Shown: positions 36,990-48,560 of the stretch, piece by piece
Layout: every line of letters begins with the position of its first letter
Position numbering within the stretch: the stretch's first letter is position 1
Origin: Fasciola hepatica
Taxonomy: Eukaryota > Platyhelminthes > Trematoda > Plagiorchiida > Fasciolidae
Reading direction: 5' to 3'
Assembly: GCA_948099385.1 (NCBI GenBank)
Contig: CANUEZ040000207.1
Span: 1,901,501 to 1,965,500, forward strand
Length of the DNA: 64,000 bases
Program-made: the position numbers and the translations under genes
Notes under the pieces: model-generated
Databases searched by the model: none
What the model saw: only the letters and a program-made list of their open reading frames with translations
What the model was told of the DNA's origin: nothing

Positions 36990-38597
36990 CTACTGATGTC
37001 CTCTTACCGGTTGTCGACAAAATGGCAAGCAATGTATCTTTTCATTGTGACTGAGTAAATCACTTTAGCCCTGAAACCCAAATTTAACCATGTTTACATT
37101 TTCTGTCGACTGAAGATAAAAAGTAATTTTTAAAAGAGATCTGTGGGTGTCTGGTTATCTGTGTTAACGGTTGCCAACATGAATTCTCAACTCAGGAGAT
37201 ACTTTTCACAAAACCCATGAGCTGGGATTTGTATTTGCCATTCTTGCTCGCTGATGTGATGGGAATCACTCTGAAATCGTTGAAAATTCTCTAATTTACT
37301 GGGATAACTTCCTCGTTGTTTGAAAGCCTTTACTAAGATGAGGTGTGTGAGTCAATGCGAAATCAGACCTGTATGATTCATCTGCTCACTCGTTTTCTAT
37401 CTGATTTCTTGAGAAAAAATAATGTGTGGATAAGCATTACGTTAGTAAATTTCGACTTCCTCATGGTTCAAAATGTGCCATGTGCCACAGTTGATCCGAT
37501 TCCCGAATATTCGTTAGTCTCGTAAAATTTGTCTGTTGGAATAAAATTCATTGAACAGTTTACTGTACCAGCTTTGTAATGAAATCAGCCGTGTGATCGA
37601 TACCACATTGTTCACCATCGCTAACGAGAAAGATCGATTACCGCTCACAGTTCACCACGTCTCTACTTTTGAGAATTATCAAAAACCATTTTGTCTGAAT
37701 CTGAAAAAGGGGACAACTTTCGCTGAAGATTTTAAATTTCCACTCATATATAACTTATTTTACTTTTATGCGGCTAGCTCCTATCCCAGGACGAACCGGC
37801 TTCATGTATGTCGTGAGCCCAAGAGTGACGGCCAAAGGCGTGATCTGAGCACAGAATAATCCAGTCTAGCTTCCAGTTGCGAATGCCTGCGGACAGACTG
37901 GAGTCCCAATCACTCGGAGTCCAGCCTCATGAAAACCTTTTGGTGAAACAAATTTTATTGTATAATTAACTAGTTAGGTAGTAGTGCGAAATCAATCGTA
38001 TGATCGGTGTCCGTCCATCTGAAAATGTTGACTTGAGATCATAAATATCCCTCTCAACTCACTATATCTTTAGTTTTGTGATCTGCTCTGTGATAAAAAC
38101 CACAAAATATTAATTTTCAAGAAATTGTCGGAGAAAAATAAATCGCAGTGAATATTCTTAGTTCTTGTAGATGTGTATCATTTTTGGCTATCTGATCCCG
38201 ATTCAGACAAAAGGCGGCCAGTTAAGCGCACAACTTCAAACCCTGTTATCCGTTGTGTTCATCGCGAAAATAGAGAACGAGAGCAGATGCAATTTATTTT
38301 TCTGACTAAATCTGTTGATTCCCTTTACCGAAAAAAGCAAGATTTTGTACTCTTTCTTTATTTTCAGTAAGTATTCTTTTCAAGAAAACTTTCATTAAAA
38401 CATCTTGATGGGCTTTGTCGCTGGAAGGCTGTCAAATGAGCAAGCAACCGGCAGTTTGCAAAACTAAACTCGGGACGCGATGGTATAAAATTCACTGTGA
38501 TGGCTGTTTGATAACCGTTAGTTTAGTTGTGTATCTTAGAAGTGATATTTGTTATATTGTGGTCGTTGCTGGTACTCCTCTTTACAGTCATTTCGTT

Positions 38598-38600
<3 letters not shown>
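36990..38600. other. No recognisable gene
   Basis: Short frames only, such as 37551-37859 on the plus strand (102 codons, no motif recognised). There is no repeat landmark except the TA run that follows. Confidence 0.45.

Positions 38601-38665
<65 letters not shown>
38601..38665. repeat. (TA)n microsatellite
   Basis: Uninterrupted TA run of about 65 bp, the longest in the window. Confidence 0.95.
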
Positions 38666-38666
<1 letters not shown>

Positions 38667-38789
38667 TTGTTCGTACAGAACATAGACTGACATTTACATT
38701 CCACTCAGAAAAAAATTATACTTATCAACTGATTGAATCAGGGGTGGGTGGTGAATAAGGAACGTAAACATGACAAAACTGTTCAGACG

Positions 38790-40215
38790 TTCGGCCTATG
38801 CGCGAGCCTCTTTGCGAGGACTGGGGCCGGATATCCGACGGTAGTGTTTACGTGGGTACCAATGCGAGAGGGAACGGATCGAAAACAAGAAGAAGTAGAG
38901 GCGAGCGAGTTGCGCTTGGATGGATCCCCGTGTAAGGGATGGTTGCTGCCTGGAAGTGTTTCGTAGTCAAAAGTTTCACATGTCGCTGGGTGTAACTCGA
39001 ACAACTTAAAGGGTGGTTCGTTTGAAGGCATAACAGGTACCTGACGGATACCAGATAGACCTCTAGAGTGAATTTCGAATCTTTCTTCAGTAGACCTACA
39101 ATGGTCAAACTAAAAGGAAAATCGTACTCTAACGAACATTCGACGTCTAGGCTTTTGGATTTTATGATAAAGCTGATGAAGTTTCTTCACACGGTTTGGA
39201 ATGTGAGATTGCCACTTAAGATTTGTATCGACAGTGATTCTAAGTATTTGACAGGCCCCACTCCAGATAGGGGTTCTGCGGAAAAGACAAATGAACGGCA
39301 AGGACAAGTTGATTGAGAAGGGGTAAATATACATTGGAAACATTTGGAAGAATTTAAAGTTGGACGGGGTCGAACATACATACGGCACAGAATACTGGAA
39401 ACGTTAGTGGAATCCTGGGTGACAGAATCAGCCTGTCAATGACCCACATCATTGGCATATTTGTTCAAGTGCGCAAAATAACTGGACAAAATTTCACTAG
39501 TATGGGTGGAGAGCATAAGGGGGAAAGGGTAGCTAGCTGAAGCACTCCTTATTTTATTTACCACAGTTCTGTGAAAAATAATCTAACAGTCATGCCAACA
39601 AAAGTATAAGACGTCCGAAAGCTTTCAGGTTACCTAGAATGAGACCGCGGAATAGAAACCAAACCGGGTGTATTATCCAGACAAGTACACCACACTCACA
39701 AATCTGATCCATTGATCGGTGTATATGATGGACTAAGGAAGTGATGACATTCACTGGGAACCTATTCGGAGTATAGACAAACTGTAAGGGGTCAACGGGA
39801 GAGCTTACAGAAGACTTTAAACGTTTAATAATGGCAAGCTCTGTAAGTTCAAGACCTGATGAAGTTACAGGATTGCGGTGAAAGCTTTCAAGTGTCACCA
39901 GTTTTAAAAGATTGAGATGTAGGAACAGTAATGGCTGGTCTCCAGCAATCGGAAATAGAATACTTTCCCAGTGGTTTGTCTGGTAGGAGTAAATATATCT
40001 GTCAGAGCAAAAGTAACGTATTCCAAAAGTCATGAAGATAGACCCTCAGGACCAGTACCTGGGGTTATTTCAGAAGTAAGAAGGAGCTTAAATAATTCTT
40101 CGGTAGAGAACGGGATTGTGTGCACTCCGTGTTCTGGAGTGAATATAATTGGAGAGCCTTCTGATGAGCGGATGAATGCACTGTTGGTATTGTCATGGTC
40201 CGCGGAAAACTTCAA
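38790..40215 (-). mobile_element. Decayed CR1/jockey-like non-LTR retrotransposon, reverse transcriptase region
   Basis: Reading the minus strand across frameshifts, reverse transcriptase blocks appear in the right order. FSTEELFKLLL with GTGPEGLSS is at 40030-40215. ERL-like LKSSVSSPVDPLQFVY with a VNVITSLVHHIHRSMDQ block is at about 39700-39800. The catalytic box is changed to KYANDV near 39460. LKWQSHIPNRVKKLHQLYHK follows at about 39130-39240, and a C-terminal stretch continues to about 38790. Several stops and frame changes and the altered YADD aspartate show that it is inactive. Clade placement is by motif memory; family-level naming would need a library search. Confidence 0.75.
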
Positions 40216-41594
40216 TCGTTTCGTCTAATGTCTACCGTAAACGATTACTGTGGTGGCTGCATAGGTAACGAGTAGCATAGATCAAGTCAGTGCTTTTTGA
40301 TTTGTTTCTGTACCAGAAGAGTGAATTACCTTACTCCCAAACTAGATCTGGCTTTGCAGAAATATTTTTTCCGTCTTCTTGAGAATTTCAATATTCGAGA
40401 TGTAGCGCGGATTTTACGGATGAATAATGTTTCTGGAGGACTGCCTTTGTCAAAGATTTAATTGACCATCAAAACCCACAGCTTGACACTACTATCTAGT
40501 GAAAATTTGAAGAAAACCAAAAAGGGACTTTTGTATGATAAAAATGTTATCATGTGAAAAGTTTCTGTGATAGATATTTAAAAGCAGACCGAGAGTCTCA
40601 GCAGAAGCAGACAATTGTTACTGGTTGGGGCAAGATAACACAAGGAAGAACAATTCAAGCAGGTTGGTGATAATCCTGTCTAGAATAGAGTTGCCTCTGG
40701 GTAGGATAAACACAAAGTTCAGTTGGGTCAGTTGCACTGAGTGGTTCGGTCGAAGCATAATTCAAATGATCTTTTATGATGTGCACATTCTCATCTAACT
40801 AAGAATAAAAACAAGGTAAACTTGGTGATGGGGAGATGAAATTCTTTTCTGTGTGCTAAACGGAGCTGTTTTTAGGTTTCTTGTAATGGCACCTTCATGG
40901 CGAGAAAATCTGAGACGATTCTGTTAGCCTAAACAATTCATACAAATCACTGAGTGCGCGTAAACAACCGGAGACTTGTCACACTAGATAGAGTTGACAT
41001 ATGTGATCAACCCACCTCTAGCCCGTTGTTGATGGAATTCCTCTCCTACCGGTACAGCTTGAAGCCTTCTATTGGCTCGAGTGAGTTAATAACAAATGGG
41101 TTTTGTCGACAATTCTTGTATGCAAATCTCACAAGTGTGAACACGAAAGTGAGAAAGAGGAACAAGGTTTAGATCCGACAATGTTGCGAACAGTGAACGT
41201 ACATTGGAGCCGGAAAGTAATTTGCCTGATATCATCGCCGGAGGATCGAAAACAAGAGCAGTCACCAAGTACGCTTTTCTTGGGTCGAATGAGAATTCCT
41301 CTATACATATGGGTATTTAAATCTGATTGAGCAAAAAACACAGTAGTCCGTTCGTCTAGTAGTGAATCTGATCTGGCTTACCTGCGCACAGCTACCATAG
41401 TCAGCGAACACCGTGATTTTGATGAGGCAGTGGCTAACGTACAAATGTAGCACAATCAGTAATAGTTCCTGTTTTGAATCTGTTTTGATTTGCATTTTCA
41501 AGTTCATTCAAGTACCGATCACTTACGGCCCAAAATTCCATCGTGGGTGCATGTCTCGATGTGTTCAGAAAAGGCCGTCAGGCTGTGAGCATGG
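40216..41594 (-). other. Possible upstream part of the retroelement relic
   Basis: The minus strand has short blocks such as RARGGLITYVNS (near 41000), which recalls the GGG-containing motif of APE-type endonucleases. The similarity is too weak to assign. No host gene is seen. Confidence 0.2.
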
Positions 41595-42545
41595 TTACCC
41601 AGATTTCGTGCACACTACGGTTCGGAAAAATAAACGTGTTCCCCTCGGAACCACCGAGTGGAAAAGCCCCAATTGACCTGAGCGAGTGAGGTTGTCTCTG
41701 TAGTAAAGCCTACAGTAGGAATGATTGTCGTAAGTAAATCTGGCTAACCGAAGAGGATGACTAGCATATGGACGTGCGTGAAACCTGTGGTGTTTACGAG
41801 GGCATCGGCAAAAAAAGTGTCCCGTTCGGTAGATATCACTCCGCAATCATTTTGCTAGGTTAGAAAATCAACAGCGCTTAGTGCAGAGAGATATTTCGTC
41901 CACCAGAAGGAACAAATTTTACAGTGGCGACACCAGAGTCAACTGAAATAAGACCGGACCGTTAGCCGGTAAAATAAGTGAAACGTATTCGTTCCATGAA
42001 GTAGTGGGTAGTCAGCCTTCGGACTTCATTGGTAAATACCACTCATGGAGAGCAGACTGAGAATTGTTGGTCGATTAGGACAACAGAATGCTTTTTTATT
42101 CTAAAAGCAATGTTGACAGTGTGAATCTTCCAATTTGAAGCCAAATCTGTTGTGGGGCGCGAAGACCGATAAGCATACTTGGGTTCGTCTTATTCAGTAG
42201 TCTCCATGTTAGTCCATGGTAGCATAAGACTATCGAAACATCTGAGTGTAATAAAGGTGAGGCTATGGGACGATGTTCTCAGGTTCTGTCTTGGAAGCAG
42301 GCTTTGTTTTGGTCAGACCTCAAATACCCAGTATTCTACCTCTTTTATAACAGATAGGTGCCAACACAATTCTCGAGTACGATAAAGGATAGTTCATATG
42401 GGCCGGTAGTTTTATTTACCTTCACTTCGCACAGCTGTTGGAAGATCCTAGCGGGTTCGATAGTTGGTGAAAGAGATGAGTTGTTGAAGACTGGCATGAA
42501 GTTACACTGCGGTACCGAGCTGAAATCAGAGTTGAGTTGCACAAC
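41595..42545 (-). mobile_element. Probable second non-LTR retrotransposon relic
   Basis: On the minus strand, 42345-42542 contains PARIFQQLCEVKVNKTTGPY, which fits the start of a reverse transcriptase domain (compare FKLLL...GTGPEG in the element at 40.2 kb). HRPIASPLL follows at about 42260. Downstream frames to 41595 are open in part but not recognised. Heavily decayed. Confidence 0.4.
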
Positions 42546-44150
42546 ATCTAAGTTTCCATTTTTTTGTTTCTGGAGCTACTGGCTCCGGTGTTTTATGGCT
42601 ATCCACATGCCACGACACAGGACTTTCCTGTGATGGTATCGGAGTACAGCTTACTCGGGCATTCAACTTCGAACTAGATCACGTTTGTGAATTTCTGAAA
42701 TACTTTCTTCGTCCACGGTTGTAAGCCTTCACTTTCTTTCTAAGCAGCTGCTAGAGCACGATAAACACTGACCATTTTAGACGTAGACAGTTTTCAATGG
42801 GAAACAATGATTAAAGCAAAGCTTAAGTGACATTGTCGCATAAGACAGAATAGTTGTGGCTTGAAAACATTGAAAAATAGATTGAGGTGTCTAGGACCTT
42901 CAAGTTTATTAGAATATCAAGAGAATAACTTATCCGACTCATTGTTGCGATTGGTTTTTCTAACATAGCTTACTGATAGTCCAGATATACATCTTCAGAT
43001 ATATTTCCAAGATTCAGTGACAAGAACTTAGTAGTTCACTTTTCTAAGCAGTGGACGCTTAGGGTTTATTTGTAAGGACCAACCATAGTTGTGCTTCAAG
43101 TCTAGTGAGAAAACGTTCCAAGCTGATCAATTCAAACCCAATGGTAGAGTCACCTACAAATATAGGAAGAAATTTATCCATTTGTGCACTCGTTGAGATA
43201 GAAAGATAAGGAAATACTTTTAACTTAGACAGTGATGGGCCATGTTCCAGGTGAATGTTTCCGTTGACTATCGAGTGAAATACACTCAGAAAATGTAGCT
43301 TACCGACAGTCTTTTTAGTTGAGAATACACAGACTAGAATAATAAGTTCGGTTCAGCTGTTGGTAGCATAGCTGATAGAACCACCTCCACGAATATGCAA
43401 ACTTGTGGGACAACTGGCTCGATATCAGTGTAAATCATCCAATCGCAAAATTCTATCGCGTCCATATTTAGTGCAACCAAGATTCATGTAACATTGAATT
43501 CAGCATTTTTTACTCCTTCTACTGGATTCATGTTATCTGTTCGATTTTTCTCGATAAATAAGACAAACTGCAAGAACTTTTCTTATTTGTCCCAACTCTC
43601 AAATCCCATTGATCTCACTCGAATCACTCAATTCGCTTTATAATTCTGATCTTTGCCTGATCATATACGTACTTACTCAACAAGTTCAAGCATACGAAAT
43701 GAATTTCGCTGAAAGTTCACTTATCATGGCTCAACTGTTCATGTGTATCACAAAATCCAACTTTTCTCGACAGCCAGAACAACAATCGATACAAACTGAA
43801 TTCCTTCGCAATTTCAACGCGTGACCATGTTTGTTGGGCCCACAAGGTCGGCTTTGGATCGGGCAGGCTGTTCCAGACAGCTCACTTCATTGCATCTTTT
43901 TTCGCAGTACAAAACGGAAACTTACCGGGAAGTCCTTTCTCCCGATATGCTCTATTAGTTTTCGAATGCATTTTATCAAAAAGCTGAAAAGATTATCCAA
44001 ATGGGACACTTTTTTCACCCACCGCGTCTTCTTGGGACATTATATTTTATATGAATCATAAGACAAGTCGTGTATTCATTAACGAAATCAACCTGAGAAA
44101 TACCCATCATAGAAACCCGTGTTTGACGAGTTCTCAGAATTTTATCTCAC
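42546..44150. other. No recognisable gene
   Basis: Short frames only, including two consecutive plus-strand frames at 43609-43824 and 43831-44061, neither with a known motif. Confidence 0.4.
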
Positions 44151-44386
44151 CACAATTTCTGAGTGCAGCTTTCTTCATTATCAAGAAAACCGAATGAATT
44201 GGAAATTGACAATCCCCGTATGATCTTGATGTGAAGATGACATAGTCCAAATAACTCGGTAATGTTGTTTCCAATAACCCTTACATCAACAACAAAATTT
44301 CTATTGAACCATGTGGCGAAATAGTAAATTTCGAAATTCTCTGTATTGTTTATGCTCTTTCCTGCCAGACTTTTCAACTTAAATTT
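44151..44386 (-). other. Candidate internal exon, function unknown
   Basis: The minus strand has a GATATCAG acceptor, a 78-codon open frame and a TTGTG/GTGAGA donor. The peptide has two N-glycosylation sequons (NNTE, NNIT) and segments IYYFATWFNRNFVVDV and GLCHLHIKIIRG. The frame is closed by a stop just before the acceptor and just after the donor, as expected for an exon (phase 0 in, phase 2 out). No partner exon was found and the family is not recognised. Confidence 0.25.
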
Positions 44387-44389
44387 CTG

Positions 44390-47120
44390 ATATCATCGTC
44401 TTTAGACTTCCACCAAGTTTAGTCCGCAAATCGCCACATAACTAAAGATAGCAATGAGAAGTAAGACGGAATGATTGATTCCAACCTTCGATACTGATTA
44501 TCTGTGGTAAATGTTAGATACTCTGTTCCAAATAAGAAAACGTTTTTCTGGCCAACGTTGACTGCATATGTACGATGAGAAAGGTCTGTGTACCATCGTA
44601 TTTGGACTGCCAGCTAACATGATTCTCGACCGGTAAAGAGCTGATGCTAGTTGGGTTCGAACCCAGCCAACTTTGTTTTGACTAGGTTACGTTTCTTCAA
44701 AATAGATTTTCAAACATAATCACACCTTCAACGAGACCATTTTTCCAGCTTTACTCGATCTGGGAGTGGTTGTTATTTCCATCGCCCTCACTGGTTTCTA
44801 TTGCTGTCTATTGGTGACGTCGGGGTGTTAGAGAAATTCATTATCTGCATGACATTACCTTACACGATCAGCAGAATCCCAGTCCACATGTGGGGTGGCC
44901 TTTTTTTGCGTCCTCATCTTAAGAATGGGGACACATCAAAGTTGACCCCTGCTGCCTTTTGCCTCAGTATGTATTTGCATTTGTCGCGGGTCACAATAAT
45001 TGAGGAAGGTAATAGCTTTAATCCGGACAATGGTAATACACCCACGGGTTAAATATTGGATGGAGAACCTCTTTACCTTCTTTGGAGATGGGTTAACATT
45101 TTATCACCCTCAGTCAGACACCTGAAATCCTTACTCTGTCGTCCCACATTTTTGTGTATTTTTGTTTTAAAATAGCAATCGGCAGTTAGAAACCATGATA
45201 GCACTGGACAGCTGTTTGATCGGTCTAATTGGAATCAACTGAAACTGTACACTCATCAAGCCTCTTCTGGTAATCGAACCAGAGATGGACGATCGGGGTG
45301 AACGGGGTAGTAAGCGCTGTTACTAGGTGAACAACGCAAAATTTATATTGCTCAAGAGATTTTTTCGGAAAACAAAGCTTTGAAAGAGAAAACTTTTACG
45401 TTTTCTCACTGATTTTCTGTAAAACCTCGAAAAACTGCAAAAAGTGGAGTTAGCCGATTTAATCGGGGGTCTATCTGGTCTGTCGTTGCCCGGATCTAAA
45501 GAAGAGCAATTTTCAGTCATTTAATTTTCTATTTTGAAAATCATGGTTTGATCGAACATACGGATCACATAAGATCACTTCAAAGGGTAGGATCTTCGTG
45601 GCATTAGGAATCACAGTATCGCCGTGCATATCCCACGACCGGTCTCATTGATTATCAACATTTAGGCACCTACAACTGCGAAAGAACTTTATCTTTCATC
45701 AGATATATCGTTATCGAAATCATGAAAAACAATGCAGATGGTGCTCAAAACATTTGTAGTAGGGTTTTCATCTAATTGAATCTATTTATACAGCAATAAT
45801 ACCGGTAAAGTTGTAATAGTGAACATGTGATTTGTAGCTTGCATCTAATGTGGTACATCTAAGTCTATTCGTCTGTTAATCGTGCACCGTTGATCTGTTG
45901 GGCTATCTTTCCAAGTTCAACGTTCTATTCACCGATTTTAATCTTGAAAAATTGTTTGTGATTCATGAATATTCAACACAAAGTGTTATAAGAATGTGCT
46001 AACATGTCGTGAGTATCACCATCAGAAGAAGAATGACACAAGAACAGGTGCATCAAGATTTATCACTCTAAATGGACACGCGATCGAAGCTGTTTGGCTG
46101 GCATTATTGTAGATTGTAACGTGCTTAGCTCACCAACTGAATCGGACCCCCACGATAAGAATGTACGATGGGGTGTTGGGTTAGGGACGTCGAATGCAGC
46201 TGAATAATCAATAAAATTTCCTTAAAGTTTTTATAAAATGTGCACTTTGTGCAGTGAATTAGTTCTGCTCGTTGAATAGTGTGTATTGACCGCTAGAATA
46301 AAGAAGGTCTCACACGAGGCCACTTGCTTGGCGTTTTGGTGAAACCTCCTGCCTAAGTAGGCGTAGAACATACCAATAGGTTTTCTTAGGTTTTTTTCAC
46401 ATGCCTTCGATGCATGCGAATTCATATGAAAACAATAAGTAAGTTTATGCAAATACTGTGCCGTCATAGACTAAACTAATGTTTTATGCTAACTGACGCT
46501 TTAACTCAATATTTGGTGACACCGGATGAAAGTAATATATGTAGTTGGTAAAAAGCATCATTCGTTCTGTCTTTTCTTGTTTCCCGCTGAACATCCGAGC
46601 TCTTTTTACTTCGTTTGTGTGGTTGGCATTTCTGTGGTTATATGGCACGAAAGTTCAACATTCAAACCCTACAGCATTCACGCCACTGACCCATTCTAAT
46701 TGGTTCCCCTCAACGTCTCCTACCAAAGAAAATCCTCATCCCGTAGACCCCAACCAGGTAGTCATGGTCTGGCTGCCTCATCGCTTCTTCCAGCCTTATC
46801 CAGCACGCATGAAGAAAGCACGAAAAGGCAGACGATGGACAGGCATTCGCAAAACATATTCGAGCCACCAAAGTGAAAGTGGAGGGATCACTTTGGAAAG
46901 AGGACCAGTATCCGCTTCTTCAGCTGATATCTACTGGAGAGCTTCGGGGAATCACAGATAATCAGCTGAAATCCAGGGTTTTACTGCACGACGAAACCAA
47001 CCACAAACTACTGGGCCAGCGAAACGCAAAGCATTCCTAATAATCAGTCAGAGCTTGCTTGGGTTATCACGTGGGGCTTTTTCTAGACTTTCAACTGGCG
47101 CTTTTTAGAAGACTGATAGT
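44390..47120. other. No recognisable host gene
   Basis: A box B-like TGGGTTCGAACCCAGCCAA at about 44652 has no matching box A. The 138-codon plus-strand frame at 46545-46961 lies next to the RTE-like relic and carries no known motif. Confidence 0.4.
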
Positions 47121-47139
47121 TAAGATGGATTGGAAAGTG

Positions 47140-47560
47140 TGCTTAGATCCAACCATCGTTGCGACGTGCTTTTGGAGCGCCCGCCGAAGCACATGGACAG
47201 CTAAGTGCAAATACTGTGTGATCAAACACAACAGAGGTACTGCTTACAATCGACAGCCTTGTATGCAACTCCGCCATTTGTAGATTATAGCAATTTGGTC
47301 GACTTGGGTCCACCGTGGACTCAAAGAGGGTATAGTCCATGTGGTGCATCGTCTGTTATAACGTCTGAAGTGCATACTGGCAACCGGTAAACGACGTTCA
47401 GAGCACGATGCGAAAACCGTTCCCAGATTACGGAGCGGCTGGAATCAAGCCCAAAAGAGCTTCCGTGTTGAACCTCGTCCGATGACAGCCTTCCTATAGT
47501 GATATTCATATCTCCTACCAAAATCACGATTTCAAAAGGACTTACTTTACGTGGGAAGTC
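47140..47560 (-). mobile_element. RTE-like non-LTR retrotransposon relic, APE endonuclease region
   Basis: The minus strand reads EIVILVGDMNITIGRLSSDE, then SSFGLDSSRSVIWERF, and after a frameshift STVDPSRPNCYNLQMAEL and VVFDHTVFAL. These correspond to the GDxNAxxG, GERL, DHIAI and SDHxLV blocks of apurinic-like endonucleases in RTE-type elements; GDMN and the final DH are kept. Frame changes and lost residues mark it as dead. The reverse transcriptase part was not found. Confidence 0.65.
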
Positions 47561-47599
47561 AGGGTGCTTTTAGTAAAAGGTAACTTTGATTTCGTCTGA

Positions 47600-48560
47600 C
47601 TTGTATTCGGTGAGTGCGTATGCCAAAATGACAAATAGTCTGAGTGTATCCGAGGGGCAAATTGGTCGGAGTAGTGTGGACTGTCAGCAGAGAAAGGCAA
47701 CTGTGAGGTAAAACGGAATGTAGTGCAATGATGCAGCAGTTGTGACGGAGAACAACGTAGGAAAGAAATGGGAAATGAAAGATCAGAAAGACATGGTAAA
47801 GCCAGATCATATGATTTGTAACTTTACAAGACATTCTTGATATAACGTTTTCTGTATAACGGGTGGGATGTGGAAAAGCCAAGCAATCCCAGAAGCACAG
47901 AAAGGATGCCTGTGGCGAACGATATACAAAACAGGAAGTGAGAAAACTGACCGAAGAGAAACAGCTAAGAGATGACAATTCAGGTCGTTTTACTGCAGGT
48001 GAAACAGGATGAAGTCTGAGGAGAACAGAGGCAACAGGACAAGTAAATCCGTGACGGAACAGTGGGCACGAGAAATATATGCGCAGCTGAAATGGGACGA
48101 TGCAGCTGGAGAGCTACATGGCAGCATGCAGTTTCATGAATGAAGTGAGACGAAAATGAAAATGGTGGGTTCTTACATGGGATTTGGGAGTGGGTGTGAG
48201 TGTGAGTGGCACTGGTGCGTGAAAGCATGAGACATGAAAAGGAAGGACAAGGAAGGATGTGGAAAACACGATATTAATTGAGGTATGGGAATGAGATCGA
48301 TGAGCTATGTAAGCATAGTATGGCTGCAAAAGAATAAATTGGAAGGATAGACAGCTGGAATTATTGAGCCTCACCTGGTTGGAGGTGAAGACATCGATCC
48401 TTCGACGGAGCGGTTTCCATAGAATAAAGTGCAACTATGTGCAGCTAAGATGGAGCGTATGCATTGAAGTATATTGAGCGATGAGTGAAATGCACAACTC
48501 ACGGTTGTCAGAGGCATTGACATGATCACGCACTGTTTTGTAGTGACGTGCGACAAAAGT
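47600..48560 (-). other. Purine-rich tract on the plus strand, flanking the RTE-like relic
   Basis: The plus strand is strongly G/A-rich, with repeated GGAAG, GAGAA and TGGGA words, so the minus strand is pyrimidine-rich. It lies upstream of the endonuclease on that strand and may be the 5' region of the retroelement. Minus-strand frames here (47559-47978, 48114-48434) are Ser/Leu/Phe-rich because of composition. Confidence 0.45.

Larger units (their letters stand above)
28700..36990. repeat. Right arm of large diverged inverted duplication
   Basis: Blocks pair with the left arm as described for 1860-9770. Stretches specific to the right arm are about 28870-30230 (inside CAP intron 1), about 30960-32270 (in place of CAP exons 3-4) and about 35990-36290 (between the long block and the SINE flank). 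The last contains an extra direct-orientation copy of the 3080-3250 unit. Confidence 0.9.

Noticed and set aside
44641..44680. tRNA gene suggested by a box B-like motif
   Set aside because: The motif is a self-complementary stem with no box A at the right distance and no SINE tail.
46545..46961. 138-codon plus-strand frame as a gene
   Set aside because: It lies beside the RTE-like relic, with no domain, no exon signals and no partner. Probably chance.
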